From NCBI GenBank assembly GCA_012515235.1, contig JAAYYU010000188.1, positions 1-64,000 of the forward strand: a stretch of DNA of 64,000 nt, in the 5' to 3' direction. Below are positions 24,938 to 32,707 of this stretch, piece by piece; position 1 is the stretch's first letter; each line of letters starts with the position of its first letter. Under the pieces are notes generated by a model. The model had not been told where the DNA came from. It did no database searches and was given only the letters and a program-made list of their open reading frames with translations. Origin of the DNA: Candidatus Anammoximicrobium sp. GTDB taxonomy: Bacteria; Planctomycetota; Planctomycetia; Pirellulales; Pirellulaceae. A program made the position numbers and the translations under genes.

Positions 24938-25678
24938 TTATCTTCGATTTGTCCAGCCCGGTTGGGCGTATTGGCTGCGGCAAATCCGCGCCGCAGCCTC
25001 CTTTTCCCAAGGGGCGGGGGAGTCGGAGTGGAACGTCAAGCCGAGCTTCCCAGCCACCCGTTGGGCCCAGCGTTCCGCCAATTCCTTTGGATCGAGCAGG
25101 ACGGACGCGAGTTCCCCAATTCCGGCCAACTCGGGGGCGACCGCCGACCGCCGCAAGAGCACGCTGCCATGCTGCAGCAATGCACCGTGCCGGCGACGCT
25201 GGGCGCTGCCGGCAATCTTGTGATCTCCCATCAAGACATCCCCTTGCGCTCGCCGCAGGAAGCACAGGAACGGCTCTTCCGGCGGCTTCCTCGCGGGCGA
25301 CGGGCACAGCCCGGCCACGATTCCGCGCTGGGCCAATTCCTCGACCAACGTCCCATGAAAGGCGTCGTAGTAATCCGCCAGACCGCCGCGGACGTGGGCC
25401 GGGACGCCCGTCGTAAAGCTGTACGTCAATTCCAGGTCATGGACAATCGCGCCGCCGCCCGTCGATCGCCGCACCAAGGGGCAGTGGCGGCTCGCGGCGT
25501 GCGTCTGGCGGTCTGCGGAACGCTGGAAGTAGCCCAGCGACAGCGTCGGCTCGCTCCAGAAGTAAAACCGCAAACACCCCCCCTGCCCTGCCCTGCCGGC
25601 GGACTCCAGGAGCGCCTCGTCCAGCGCCATGTTCCAAGCCCCGTCGGCGGGCTCGTCGATCATTAGTCGGCATTCCAT
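24938..25678 (-). CDS. Lipoate-protein ligase/lipoyltransferase
   Basis: Attaches lipoate or octanoate to lipoyl domains such as GcvH. The 246-residue product has WNMALDEALLE, LSLGYFQ, the substrate-pocket RRSTGGGAIVHD at about 69-80, and the catalytic-Lys block GDHKIAGSAQRR, as in the LplA/LipM family (cofactor_BPL fold). The start at 25678 fits the family N-terminus and overlaps the gcvPB stop by 16 bases; an internal ATG at 25663 would give a TAATG junction. Being the last gene of the glycine cleavage operon makes GcvH the likely target. A G-rich micro-repeat is read in frame as G-R-A-G-Q-G-G near residue 28. Confidence 0.85.
   Translation of the reverse strand: MECRLMIDEPADGAWNMALDEALLESAGRAGQGGCLRFYFWSEPTLSLGYFQRSADRQTHAASRHCPLVRRSTGGGAIVHDLELTYSFTTGVPAHVRGGLADYYDAFHGTLVEELAQRGIVAGLCPSPARKPPEEPFLCFLRRAQGDVLMGDHKIAGSAQRRRHGALLQHGSVLLRRSAVAPELAGIGELASVLLDPKELAERWAQRVAGKLGLTFHSDSPAPWEKEAAARICRSQYAQPGWTNRR
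25577..25598 (-). repeat. G-rich micro-repeat inside the lipoate ligase gene
   Basis: On the coding strand GGCAGGGCAGGGCAGGGGGG encodes the G-R-A-G-Q-G-G loop between two conserved blocks. Confidence 0.65.
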
Positions 25679-27117
25679 CGAAGCACCGGCTTGCGCGCCG
25701 CCTGGACCTCATCGGGACGACTTACGGGCGTGGTGTGCGGAGCGTCGTGCAACGCCTCCGGCTCTTCCTCGGTCAACCGCCACAGCGCCGCGGCGAACGC
25801 ATCCAGCGTTTCCTTGCTCTCGGTTTCCGTGGGTTCAATCATCATCGCTTCCGGAACGGTCAGCGGGAAGTACACGGTCGGCGCGTGAAAGCCCTCGTCC
25901 AGCAACCGCTTGGCGAGGTCCATCGCCGTGACGCCTTTCGCCTTCTTCAACGCCGCCGCCGAGGCGACGAATTCGTGCATGCAGCGGTCGCCTTGAGGTA
26001 CGGGCAGAATGTGCTGGACGCGGCTGAGCAGATAGTTGGCGTTCAGCACGGCGTTCTCCGCAACGGCCCGCAGCCCTTCCGGACCGTGGGTGCGGAGGTA
26101 ACAGTACGCGCGAATCAGTACGCCCACGTTGCCAAAGAAACTGCGCACGCGGCCGATCGACTTGGGACGCTCGGCATCCAGCCGATACCGGCCCCCGTCG
26201 CAGGCGACCACGGGCGCCGGCAGATAGGCTCCCAACTTCTCCGTCACACAGATCGGCCCCGCGCCGGGACCGCCGCCCCCGTGCGGACCGCTGAACGTCT
26301 TGTGCGGATTGAAGTGCATCATGTCCGCCCCGAAATCGCCGGGACGCGTGACGCCCAAAATGGCGTTCATGTTCGCGCCGTCCAGGTAGATCAGTCCGCC
26401 GCGGGCGTGGACCCAGTCCGCGATCTGTCCCACCTGACCGTCAAACAAACCCAGGGTGTTGGGATTCGTAATCATGAACACGGCGATGCGCTCGTCCAAC
26501 TTGCCGCGGAGGTCGTCCAGATCCACGGCGCCGCCGGCCGTGCTGCGGACCGTGACCGTCTCGAATCCGGCCATCCGCGCGCTGGCCGGATTGGTCCCGT
26601 GGGCGCTGTCCGGCGCCAGCACCTTGGTGCGGCGCTGGCCGACGTCACGGAAATACGCGGCGGCCACCATCAGCGCGGTCAACTCGCCGTGCGCTCCCGC
26701 CGCCGGCTGCAGCGACACCGCCGGCAAACCTGCGATTTCGCCCAACATCTGCTGCAATTCGAACAGCAACTGCAGCAGGCCTTGCAGCGTGTCCTCCGGC
26801 TGGTAAGGGTGCAGGTCGGCAAAGCCGGGCAGGGCCGACAACCGCTCGTTCCGCTTGGGATTGTACTTCATGGTACACGAGCCCAGCGGATAGAAGTGCG
26901 TGTCGACGGACATGTTCAAGGTCGACAGGTTGGTGAAGTGCCGCACCAGATCCGGCTCGGCGATCTCGGGCAGCGGCGGCGGCGCGTCGGCCAGCCAGTC
27001 CGCGGGCACCGTCTCCGCAGACGGCTGCTGCGGCACGTCGCAAACCGGCAACCGCGCCGCACGCCGTCCGGATTTGGACAACTCAAACAAGGAATGCACC
27101 GCTTGTGTATTTCGCAT
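25663..27117 (-). CDS. gcvPB: Glycine dehydrogenase (decarboxylating) subunit 2 (P-protein, C-terminal half)
   Basis: With GcvPA it decarboxylates glycine through PLP and passes the aminomethyl group to lipoyl-GcvH. The 484-residue product carries the PLP lysine in HFNPHKTFSGPHGGGGPG, the glycine-rich loop typical of P-protein. TNPNTLGLFD and FYPLGSCTMKYNPK are further signatures. It is the split (heterotetrameric) form of the P-protein. It follows gcvPA with a 66-base gap and overlaps the lipoate ligase gene. Confidence 0.97.
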   Translation of the reverse strand: MRNTQAVHSLFELSKSGRRAARLPVCDVPQQPSAETVPADWLADAPPPLPEIAEPDLVRHFTNLSTLNMSVDTHFYPLGSCTMKYNPKRNERLSALPGFADLHPYQPEDTLQGLLQLLFELQQMLGEIAGLPAVSLQPAAGAHGELTALMVAAAYFRDVGQRRTKVLAPDSAHGTNPASARMAGFETVTVRSTAGGAVDLDDLRGKLDERIAVFMITNPNTLGLFDGQVGQIADWVHARGGLIYLDGANMNAILGVTRPGDFGADMMHFNPHKTFSGPHGGGGPGAGPICVTEKLGAYLPAPVVACDGGRYRLDAERPKSIGRVRSFFGNVGVLIRAYCYLRTHGPEGLRAVAENAVLNANYLLSRVQHILPVPQGDRCMHEFVASAAALKKAKGVTAMDLAKRLLDEGFHAPTVYFPLTVPEAMMIEPTETESKETLDAFAAALWRLTEEEPEALHDAPHTTPVSRPDEVQAARKPVLRWNAD

Positions 27118-27183
27118 CGTTCGTCCTCGGCTCGTTGAACCGCACCCTCACGGGGAGCACGTGGCTGACGGCCCGCCCAAGCG

Positions 27184-28557
27184 TTACCCGTTGGGATGCG
27201 GCGAAACGACTCCTGTTGCCTCCCTCAGGCACTGCGCCAGCGCGTCGATCTCCTCCCGCGTCCGTTTCTCCGTCACCGCCACCAGGAAGCAGTCGCTCAA
27301 CTCCGGGTACCAGCGTCCCAACGGCACGCCGGCCAGAGAACCTGCCGCGGATGCTTGCGCCAGCAACCTTTCCACCCCCCCTGCCCTGCTCCGCACCACG
27401 AATTCCTTGAACGTGGGCCGGTCGAAAGCTAACTCGAACCGCTCGCCAGCCGTGATCTGAGCCGCCGCATAACGCGCCTTCTGCAGGCACAATTCGGCCG
27501 TCTCCCGCAATCCCTGCGGCCCCAACGCCGACAGGTAAATTGCCGCCCGCAGGGCGATCAAACCTTGATTCGTACAGATGTTGCTGGTCGCCTTGTCGCG
27601 GCGAATGTGCTGCTCGCGGGTCTGCAGCGTCAGTACCCAGCAGGGTTGGCCGCGCCGATCCGTCGTCTGGCCGGCGATGCGGCCCGGCAAGCGGCGAAGA
27701 AACTGCTCGCGGCAGGCCATGATGCCCAAGTAGGGACCGCCGAACAGCATCGGCGTGCCCAACGCTTGACCCTCCGCCACCGCGATGTCGGCGCCCAGTT
27801 CCGCCGGCCGCTTCAGCAGCCCCAGGCTGATCGGATCGAACGCCTGGACCAACAACGCGCCGGCATCGTGCGCAATTCTTGCGGCGGCTGCCACGTCCTC
27901 CAGGCAACCGAAGAAGTTGGGATGCTGGATCAGAACGCACGCCGTGCGGTCGTCTACGGCGGCCGCCAACGTTTCCAGGTCGGTGCTCCCCTGCCCTGCC
28001 CCAACCGGGACGCATTCCGTCTCCAGACCAGCCAAGTACGTCCGCAAGACCTGACGATACTCCGGATGCACGCCGCCCGCCACGACGACCTTGCTTTCCC
28101 GCCGCGTGACGCTCATGGCCATCAGCACCGCTTCGACCGCCGCCGTGCCGCCGTCGTACAGGCTGGCGTTGGAGACGTCCATGCCCGTCAGCCGGCAGAT
28201 CAGCGTCTGGTACTCGAACATCGCCTGTAAGGTGCCCTGGCTGACCTCCGGCTGATATGGCGTGTAGGACGTATAGAACTCGCCGCGCGAAGCGAGCGCG
28301 TCCACCACCGCGGGCACGAAATGGTCGTAGCTGCCGCCGCCCAGGAAACAAACCCGCTGATCAGCGTGGACGTTCCGTTCCGCCAGGGTCGCCATGTGCC
28401 GCGTCAATTCGAGTTCGGTCAGCGCCGGCGGCAAGGCCAACGGACGCGACAGGCGGAACTGGGCCGGAATCGCCGCAAACAACGCGTCGATCGATCCAAC
28501 GCCGATCGCCTGCAGCATCGCACGCTGATCCTCAGCAGTGTTGAACAAGTAAGGCAT
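27184..28557 (-). CDS. gcvPA: Glycine dehydrogenase (decarboxylating) subunit 1 (P-protein, N-terminal half)
   Basis: The 457-residue N-terminal half of the split P-protein pairs with GcvPB. Family blocks include FLGGGSYDHFVPAVVDAL, YTPYQPEVSQGTLQAMFEYQT and NASLYDGGTAAVEA, and the C-terminal GRWYPELSDCFLVAVTEK. G-rich micro-repeats are read in frame at two places: VGAGQGSTDLE near residue 190, and RSRAGGVERLL near residue 390, where the sites occupy loops between conserved blocks. Third gene in gcvT-gcvH-gcvPA-gcvPB. Confidence 0.97.
   Translation of the reverse strand: MPYLFNTAEDQRAMLQAIGVGSIDALFAAIPAQFRLSRPLALPPALTELELTRHMATLAERNVHADQRVCFLGGGSYDHFVPAVVDALASRGEFYTSYTPYQPEVSQGTLQAMFEYQTLICRLTGMDVSNASLYDGGTAAVEAVLMAMSVTRRESKVVVAGGVHPEYRQVLRTYLAGLETECVPVGAGQGSTDLETLAAAVDDRTACVLIQHPNFFGCLEDVAAAARIAHDAGALLVQAFDPISLGLLKRPAELGADIAVAEGQALGTPMLFGGPYLGIMACREQFLRRLPGRIAGQTTDRRGQPCWVLTLQTREQHIRRDKATSNICTNQGLIALRAAIYLSALGPQGLRETAELCLQKARYAAAQITAGERFELAFDRPTFKEFVVRSRAGGVERLLAQASAAGSLAGVPLGRWYPELSDCFLVAVTEKRTREEIDALAQCLREATGVVSPHPNG
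27375..27393 (-). repeat. G-rich micro-repeat inside gcvPA (site 1)
   Basis: CCCCCCCTGCCCTGCTCC-type sequence on the plus strand, in frame in the R-S-R-A-G-G-V segment. Confidence 0.55.
27986..28002 (-). repeat. G-rich micro-repeat inside gcvPA (site 2)
   Basis: CTCCCCTGCCCTGCCCC on the plus strand, in frame as G-A-G-Q-G-S in the middle of the gene. Confidence 0.6.
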
Positions 28558-28629
28558 GGGTGTGTCGGTGATCGGTATCTGGTAATCGGCGGTCAGTAAT
28601 CGGCGGTCCCGTCCTGCGTCCCTCAGCCT

Positions 28630-29046
28630 TCATCCTTCCCCCGCCTCCGCACACTGCTTCTGGTACGCGGCGTAGTCCATCAGCTTGGACAGTGCCGTCT
28701 CGTCCGTCAGCCGCACTTTGACGATCCAGCCGGCGTTGTAAGGATCTTGGTTGAGCGTCTCCAGTCTGTCCGGCAAGTCGCGATTGACGTCGATGATCTC
28801 GCCATCCACGGGGCTGTACAGCGGGCTGACCGCCTTGACCGATTCCACCTCGCCCAGTTCCTGGCCCGCCGCCACGAACTTGCCGACCGGCGGCAATTCC
28901 ATGAACACGAGGTCCGTGAGTTGTTCGACGGCGAACGCCGAGATGCCGATCGTGGCCACTTTGACACCGCCCTCGTCTTGGACGCGGACCCACTCGTGAG
29001 TTTCGCTGAACAGCAGTTCTTCTGGCTTCACGGCTCCATTCCTCAT
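28630..29046 (-). CDS. gcvH: Glycine cleavage system H protein
   Basis: GcvH carries the lipoyl arm that shuttles the aminomethyl intermediate between P-, T- and L-proteins. The 138-residue product has the family start LLFSETHEWVRVQ, AVEQLTDLVFMELPPVG, and the lipoylation site ELGEVESVKAVSPLYSPVDG with Lys71. NPYNAGWIV-type end (DPYNAGWIVKV) is present. The ATG at 29046 was chosen over a longer open frame upstream that lies in the repeat-filled spacer. It is second in the operon after gcvT. Confidence 0.97.
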   Translation of the reverse strand: MRNGAVKPEELLFSETHEWVRVQDEGGVKVATIGISAFAVEQLTDLVFMELPPVGKFVAAGQELGEVESVKAVSPLYSPVDGEIIDVNRDLPDRLETLNQDPYNAGWIVKVRLTDETALSKLMDYAAYQKQCAEAGEG

Positions 29047-29081
29047 GTCCGTAGTTTTCGACGTTCTCACATCCTCAGTGG

Positions 29082-29181
29082 CACGGCCTACTTGTTGGCC
29101 GTGTCTGTCACTCCCCATCGCACGGCCTGCTCGTTGGCCGTGACCAGCCCTTTGCACAGCGCGGCCCAGTCGTCGGCCGTG
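29082..29181. repeat. Three spaced hairpins between gcvT and gcvH
   Basis: CACGGCC/GGCCGTG arms recur at 29082-29103, 29121-29142 and (imperfectly) 29161-29181, each with an 8-base loop and about 39 bases apart. They fill the 143-base gcvT-gcvH gap and could tune relative expression or mRNA stability. Confidence 0.65.
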
Positions 29182-29189
29182 CCCGGCAT

Positions 29190-30317
29190 TCATGCTGTCT
29201 GTCGGCCCCGCCGGTAGAACGGCAACTCCACCACGCGGGCGGACTCCCGTCGGCCGCGGATCTCCACGGCCAGTTCTGTGCCCGGCGCGGCGGCGTCCGC
29301 CCGCACGTAGGCCATCGCAATCGGCTTGTCCAAGGTGGGCGAAAACGTCCCGCTGGTGACCTCGCCTACCCCTTGCCCTTCGGCGAGCACCGCATAGTGT
29401 TCGCGGGGCACGCGCCGCCCGGCCACAGTCAGCCCGATGCGTTTCGGCTGCTGCGGATCGCCCTGCAGACGCCGCAAGGCTTCGGCGCCGACAAACGAAC
29501 GGTCTGGCAGGTTGACAGCAAAGCCCAATCCGGCCTGGTACGGGTTGATGCTCTCCGACAGTTCGTGGCCGTACAGCGGCATGCCGGCCTCCAAGCGTAA
29601 CGTGTCTCGAGCGCCCAGGCCAGCCGGCCTCAGTCCCGTGTCGCGGCCAGCCCGGAACAGGTTGGCACACAACTCGACGGCATCCTCGGCCCGCACGATC
29701 AATTCAAAGCCGTCTTCGCCCGTGTAGCCCGTGCGCGTCACCGTACACGGGCGGTCAAAGGACTCCGTCACGACGCCCGTATAGTAGCCCATTCGCTCCA
29801 GATCGGCCTTCACCAGGCGGCCGACGACCTGTAAGGCTTGGGGGCCTTGGACCGCGATCATCGCCGTCTCGGTCGTCCGGTCGGCCATCTCGACGTCGCC
29901 GTCCGCCGAGTTCAGTTGCGAGCGGAACCAGGCGACAAGTTTCTCCCGGTTGCAGGCGTTCACGACCAGCAGGTAATACCGCTGGCCGCTGGGCGTCTCC
30001 AACTGCGACGCGAGAATGTCGTCCAGGATGCCGCCCTGCTCGTTGGTCACCAGGGAGTACCGGATCTTGCCCGGCGGGAGATCGGCCACGCGCCGCGTCA
30101 GCACCCGGTCCAGGAACCGGCCGGCGTCCTGGCCGTCGAAACGCAACCGGCCCATGTGCGAGACGTCGAAGACCCCCGCCGCCCGCCGAATCGCGTGATG
30201 CTCCTCGACGATCGACGCGTACTGGACGGGCATGGACCAGCCGGCAAAGTCCACCATGCGCCCCCCCTGCTCGACATGCCAATCGTACAACGGTGTTTTC
30301 GCTGGTTGTTGGTTCAT
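29190..30317 (-). CDS. gcvT: Glycine cleavage system T protein (aminomethyltransferase)
   Basis: GcvT releases ammonia from the aminomethyl-GcvH and moves the one-carbon unit to tetrahydrofolate. The 375-residue product has the folate-binding and fold motifs of the family: TPLYDWHVEQGGRMVDFAGWSMPVQY at the start, GVFDVSHMGR, VNACNREK, TGYTGEDGFEL, and RDTLRLEAGMPLYGHE. The ATG at 30317 fits the family start. First gene of the operon, so the promoter lies in the divergent spacer 30318-30579. No glycine riboswitch was recognised there. Confidence 0.97.
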   Translation of the reverse strand: MNQQPAKTPLYDWHVEQGGRMVDFAGWSMPVQYASIVEEHHAIRRAAGVFDVSHMGRLRFDGQDAGRFLDRVLTRRVADLPPGKIRYSLVTNEQGGILDDILASQLETPSGQRYYLLVVNACNREKLVAWFRSQLNSADGDVEMADRTTETAMIAVQGPQALQVVGRLVKADLERMGYYTGVVTESFDRPCTVTRTGYTGEDGFELIVRAEDAVELCANLFRAGRDTGLRPAGLGARDTLRLEAGMPLYGHELSESINPYQAGLGFAVNLPDRSFVGAEALRRLQGDPQQPKRIGLTVAGRRVPREHYAVLAEGQGVGEVTSGTFSPTLDKPIAMAYVRADAAAPGTELAVEIRGRRESARVVELPFYRRGRQTA

Positions 30318-30579
30318 GCGGGCATTGTAGCCATTTCAAAGTTCGTTGCCAGGGCCGGTGCGAGCCACGGCAAGAGGCGGGCGGGCCTGCCCGGCGGATC
30401 TGATCAGCCGCCGCTTGATTGGCTTCGGGAAGAGAAAGCGGCAGTGAAGACGGGGCTCTTGGCCTGCCTTCAAGCGTGGACAGCCGGACTGGGGCAAGGT
30501 ATGCTGCGCGTGCCGTCCGTGGCCAGATCTTGGAATGTGACAGATATCGTCCGCCAAGTCAAAAAGGCAGGTGCCCCCA

Positions 30580-32667
30580 ATGATTCGCATGACGCTCGTG
30601 TGCATCCTGGTCGGGATGAGTACCCAGGCTTGGTCGGCCGGGGAGTCCTGCGTGTCGGCCATCAACAAGGACTTCACGGTCGTCGACTGCGGCACGCCGA
30701 TCCGGGTGCTGAAGCTGTACGCCGGCACGCTGTACAAGCACCCGGAGACGGCGAAGTTGCACCTGCTGCTGGAGTTCGGCAACAACAACGGCTACCGCAT
30801 CGGCGAGCAGGAGTGGGAGGACGTCTGGCACCGCCTGGTGGACGTGGAGTTGGAAAGCGGCCAGACGCGGCAGACCAACGGCAGCGACGGGGTCACGTCG
30901 CTGCACTTCCTGCACCCCAACGGGCTGATCTACCTGTTCGAGGGCAAGACCCGTCCGGCGAGCCTGGGCGAGTACGACCCGCGCACGGGCAAGTACCGCC
31001 GGGTCGGGGCCTTGGGCGACAGCCCGTACAAGGTCGTGCTCGCGCCCAGCGGCCGAGTGTACGTGGGCGAAGTGAACGGGGGCGTGTCCGTCTGGGACCC
31101 CGCCGGGCGGGCACTCATCCACTACGACAGGCCCGCCGGCCGCAAGATCCATTGGGGCGTGTACACGATGGAGGTCGAAGAGCCCTGGATCTACTGCGGC
31201 ATGACGAACCAGGGCAAGTGGTTCCTGACAGCCATCGACACCCGGACCGGCAAAGCCACGAGCTACTTCGACGTCGAAAGCGGGCAGGAGCCGGCCAGGG
31301 CCGGGGGGAACAGCGTGACTCGGACGACGGCGGGCAATCTGTTCTTCGGCCCCTACCCGCTGAAGGACGGCCAGCCGCAGAGGGACGCCCAGGGCAACCC
31401 GCTGAAACGGAACCCGCCCGGCGAAAGCAAACCCGACAAGAGCCCGCCGCTGGAAGGCAACCGCTCCTGGCCGAACATGTGGAAGGTCGCCGGCTACGCG
31501 GGCTCGCGCTCCAAGGAGGCCGAAGAACAACTGGGCATCGAGTTCGATCTGACCGACGTCGAGCCGAACAACTGGAACGGCGCCGTCGCCACCGTGCGCT
31601 GGCGCAAGAAGGGCGAGGCCGCGTGGCGGACGGTGCAGATCAAGGGCTTGGAGCCGGTCGGCATGTCGACCGAGTGCCTGGGCGTAACGCCCGACGGCAA
31701 GCTGATCGGCGTGGCCGCCTTCTATGGCTCCGTGTTCCGCTTCGATCCGCTGACCGGCACGAGCGAACGGCTCGGCCTGGCCCCGGGCAGCGTCTACCAG
31801 ATCCTGCCCACCGCAGGCCACACGTACTTCTGCGGCTACGTCTCGTTTCTGGCCGACTACGACCACAGCCAGCCGTACCTGGTCCACAAAGACGGGACGC
31901 CGAGCACGAATCCAAAGAACTTCAGCACGGGCGTCAAGTGGACCCACTGCATGACCCAGGGTCCGGACGGACGGATCTACCTCGGCGGCTACGACGGTCG
32001 CCACCGGACCGGCGGCGGATTTTCCATCTTCGACCCCAAGACCCGGGAGATGAAAAACCTCCGCGAGCCCTGGTTCGTCCACCAAGGCGTGCGCTGCCTG
32101 TGCCTGATCCACGGCGGCAAGACGCTGGCCATCGCCACGCGCCCCGTCGGCCAAAAGGTGCCGGACCCCAAGGGGCGCATTTTCTTGTTTGACCTGCAGA
32201 CGCAAGAGATCGTCCGCGAGGTCGTCCTGGACGAACTGCCCACGAACCCGGACCAGTTGTTCGTAGCCGGCGAGCGAGCCGTGATCGGCGTCTCCCGCGC
32301 CACGGAACCCGACTCGAACGGGCGCGAACAGGACGTGACGCTGGTCTACGGACTGGACGCGGACAGTGGCAAGGTGCTGTTCCAGAAACGGTATCCGGGC
32401 CGCGCCTTCACCGGCATCTGCCGTTACGACCACACCGACGTGGTCCGCGGCCCCGACGGCTGCGGTTGGCTGTTCGTCGACGAGTCGTTGTGCCGCATCC
32501 ACCCCGACGGGACCTTGGAGACGGTTCGCCCCCAGATCGACTACCGCGGCAAGATGCTCTGGCATGGCAAGACGCTGTACATCTGGAACGGCGGCCGAGT
32601 CTACTCCCGCCTGTTCGCCAACGTCGTGCGAATCCCCGATTTGTTCGGGGCGTCCGGCGCGCCTTAG
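30580..32667 (+). CDS. Secreted beta-propeller protein, function unknown
   Basis: The 695-residue product begins with a signal peptide (MIRMTLVCILVGMSTQAWSAG, cleavage after SA-G likely). The rest is built of repeated strand-turn units with YDPRTGKYRR, VWDPAGRALIHYD, FDPLTGTSERLGLAPGSVYQI, IFDPKTREMKNL and YGLDADSGKVL, a pattern typical of six- to eight-bladed beta-propellers (WD40/YVTN/PQQ-like). No catalytic motif stands out. A lysine/proline-rich insertion lies near residue 290. The ATG at 30580 was preferred to a GTG three codons upstream because it opens the signal peptide. It is divergent from the glycine cleavage operon. Confidence 0.7.
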   Translation: MIRMTLVCILVGMSTQAWSAGESCVSAINKDFTVVDCGTPIRVLKLYAGTLYKHPETAKLHLLLEFGNNNGYRIGEQEWEDVWHRLVDVELESGQTRQTNGSDGVTSLHFLHPNGLIYLFEGKTRPASLGEYDPRTGKYRRVGALGDSPYKVVLAPSGRVYVGEVNGGVSVWDPAGRALIHYDRPAGRKIHWGVYTMEVEEPWIYCGMTNQGKWFLTAIDTRTGKATSYFDVESGQEPARAGGNSVTRTTAGNLFFGPYPLKDGQPQRDAQGNPLKRNPPGESKPDKSPPLEGNRSWPNMWKVAGYAGSRSKEAEEQLGIEFDLTDVEPNNWNGAVATVRWRKKGEAAWRTVQIKGLEPVGMSTECLGVTPDGKLIGVAAFYGSVFRFDPLTGTSERLGLAPGSVYQILPTAGHTYFCGYVSFLADYDHSQPYLVHKDGTPSTNPKNFSTGVKWTHCMTQGPDGRIYLGGYDGRHRTGGGFSIFDPKTREMKNLREPWFVHQGVRCLCLIHGGKTLAIATRPVGQKVPDPKGRIFLFDLQTQEIVREVVLDELPTNPDQLFVAGERAVIGVSRATEPDSNGREQDVTLVYGLDADSGKVLFQKRYPGRAFTGICRYDHTDVVRGPDGCGWLFVDESLCRIHPDGTLETVRPQIDYRGKMLWHGKTLYIWNGGRVYSRLFANVVRIPDLFGASGAP

Positions 32668-32707
32668 AGTCCCAATTCGTAGGACCCGCTCGCCGTGCGC
32701 GCATCCG

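Noticed and set aside
30255..30275. Another G-rich micro-repeat in gcvT
   Set aside because: Only a C-run followed by CTGCTCG is present, and the residues (E-Q-G-G-R-M-V-D-F) are conserved in GcvT, so it is ordinary coding sequence.
30318..30579. Glycine riboswitch upstream of gcvT
   Set aside because: No paired aptamer cores or conserved GGAGAG-type elements were seen in this divergent spacer.
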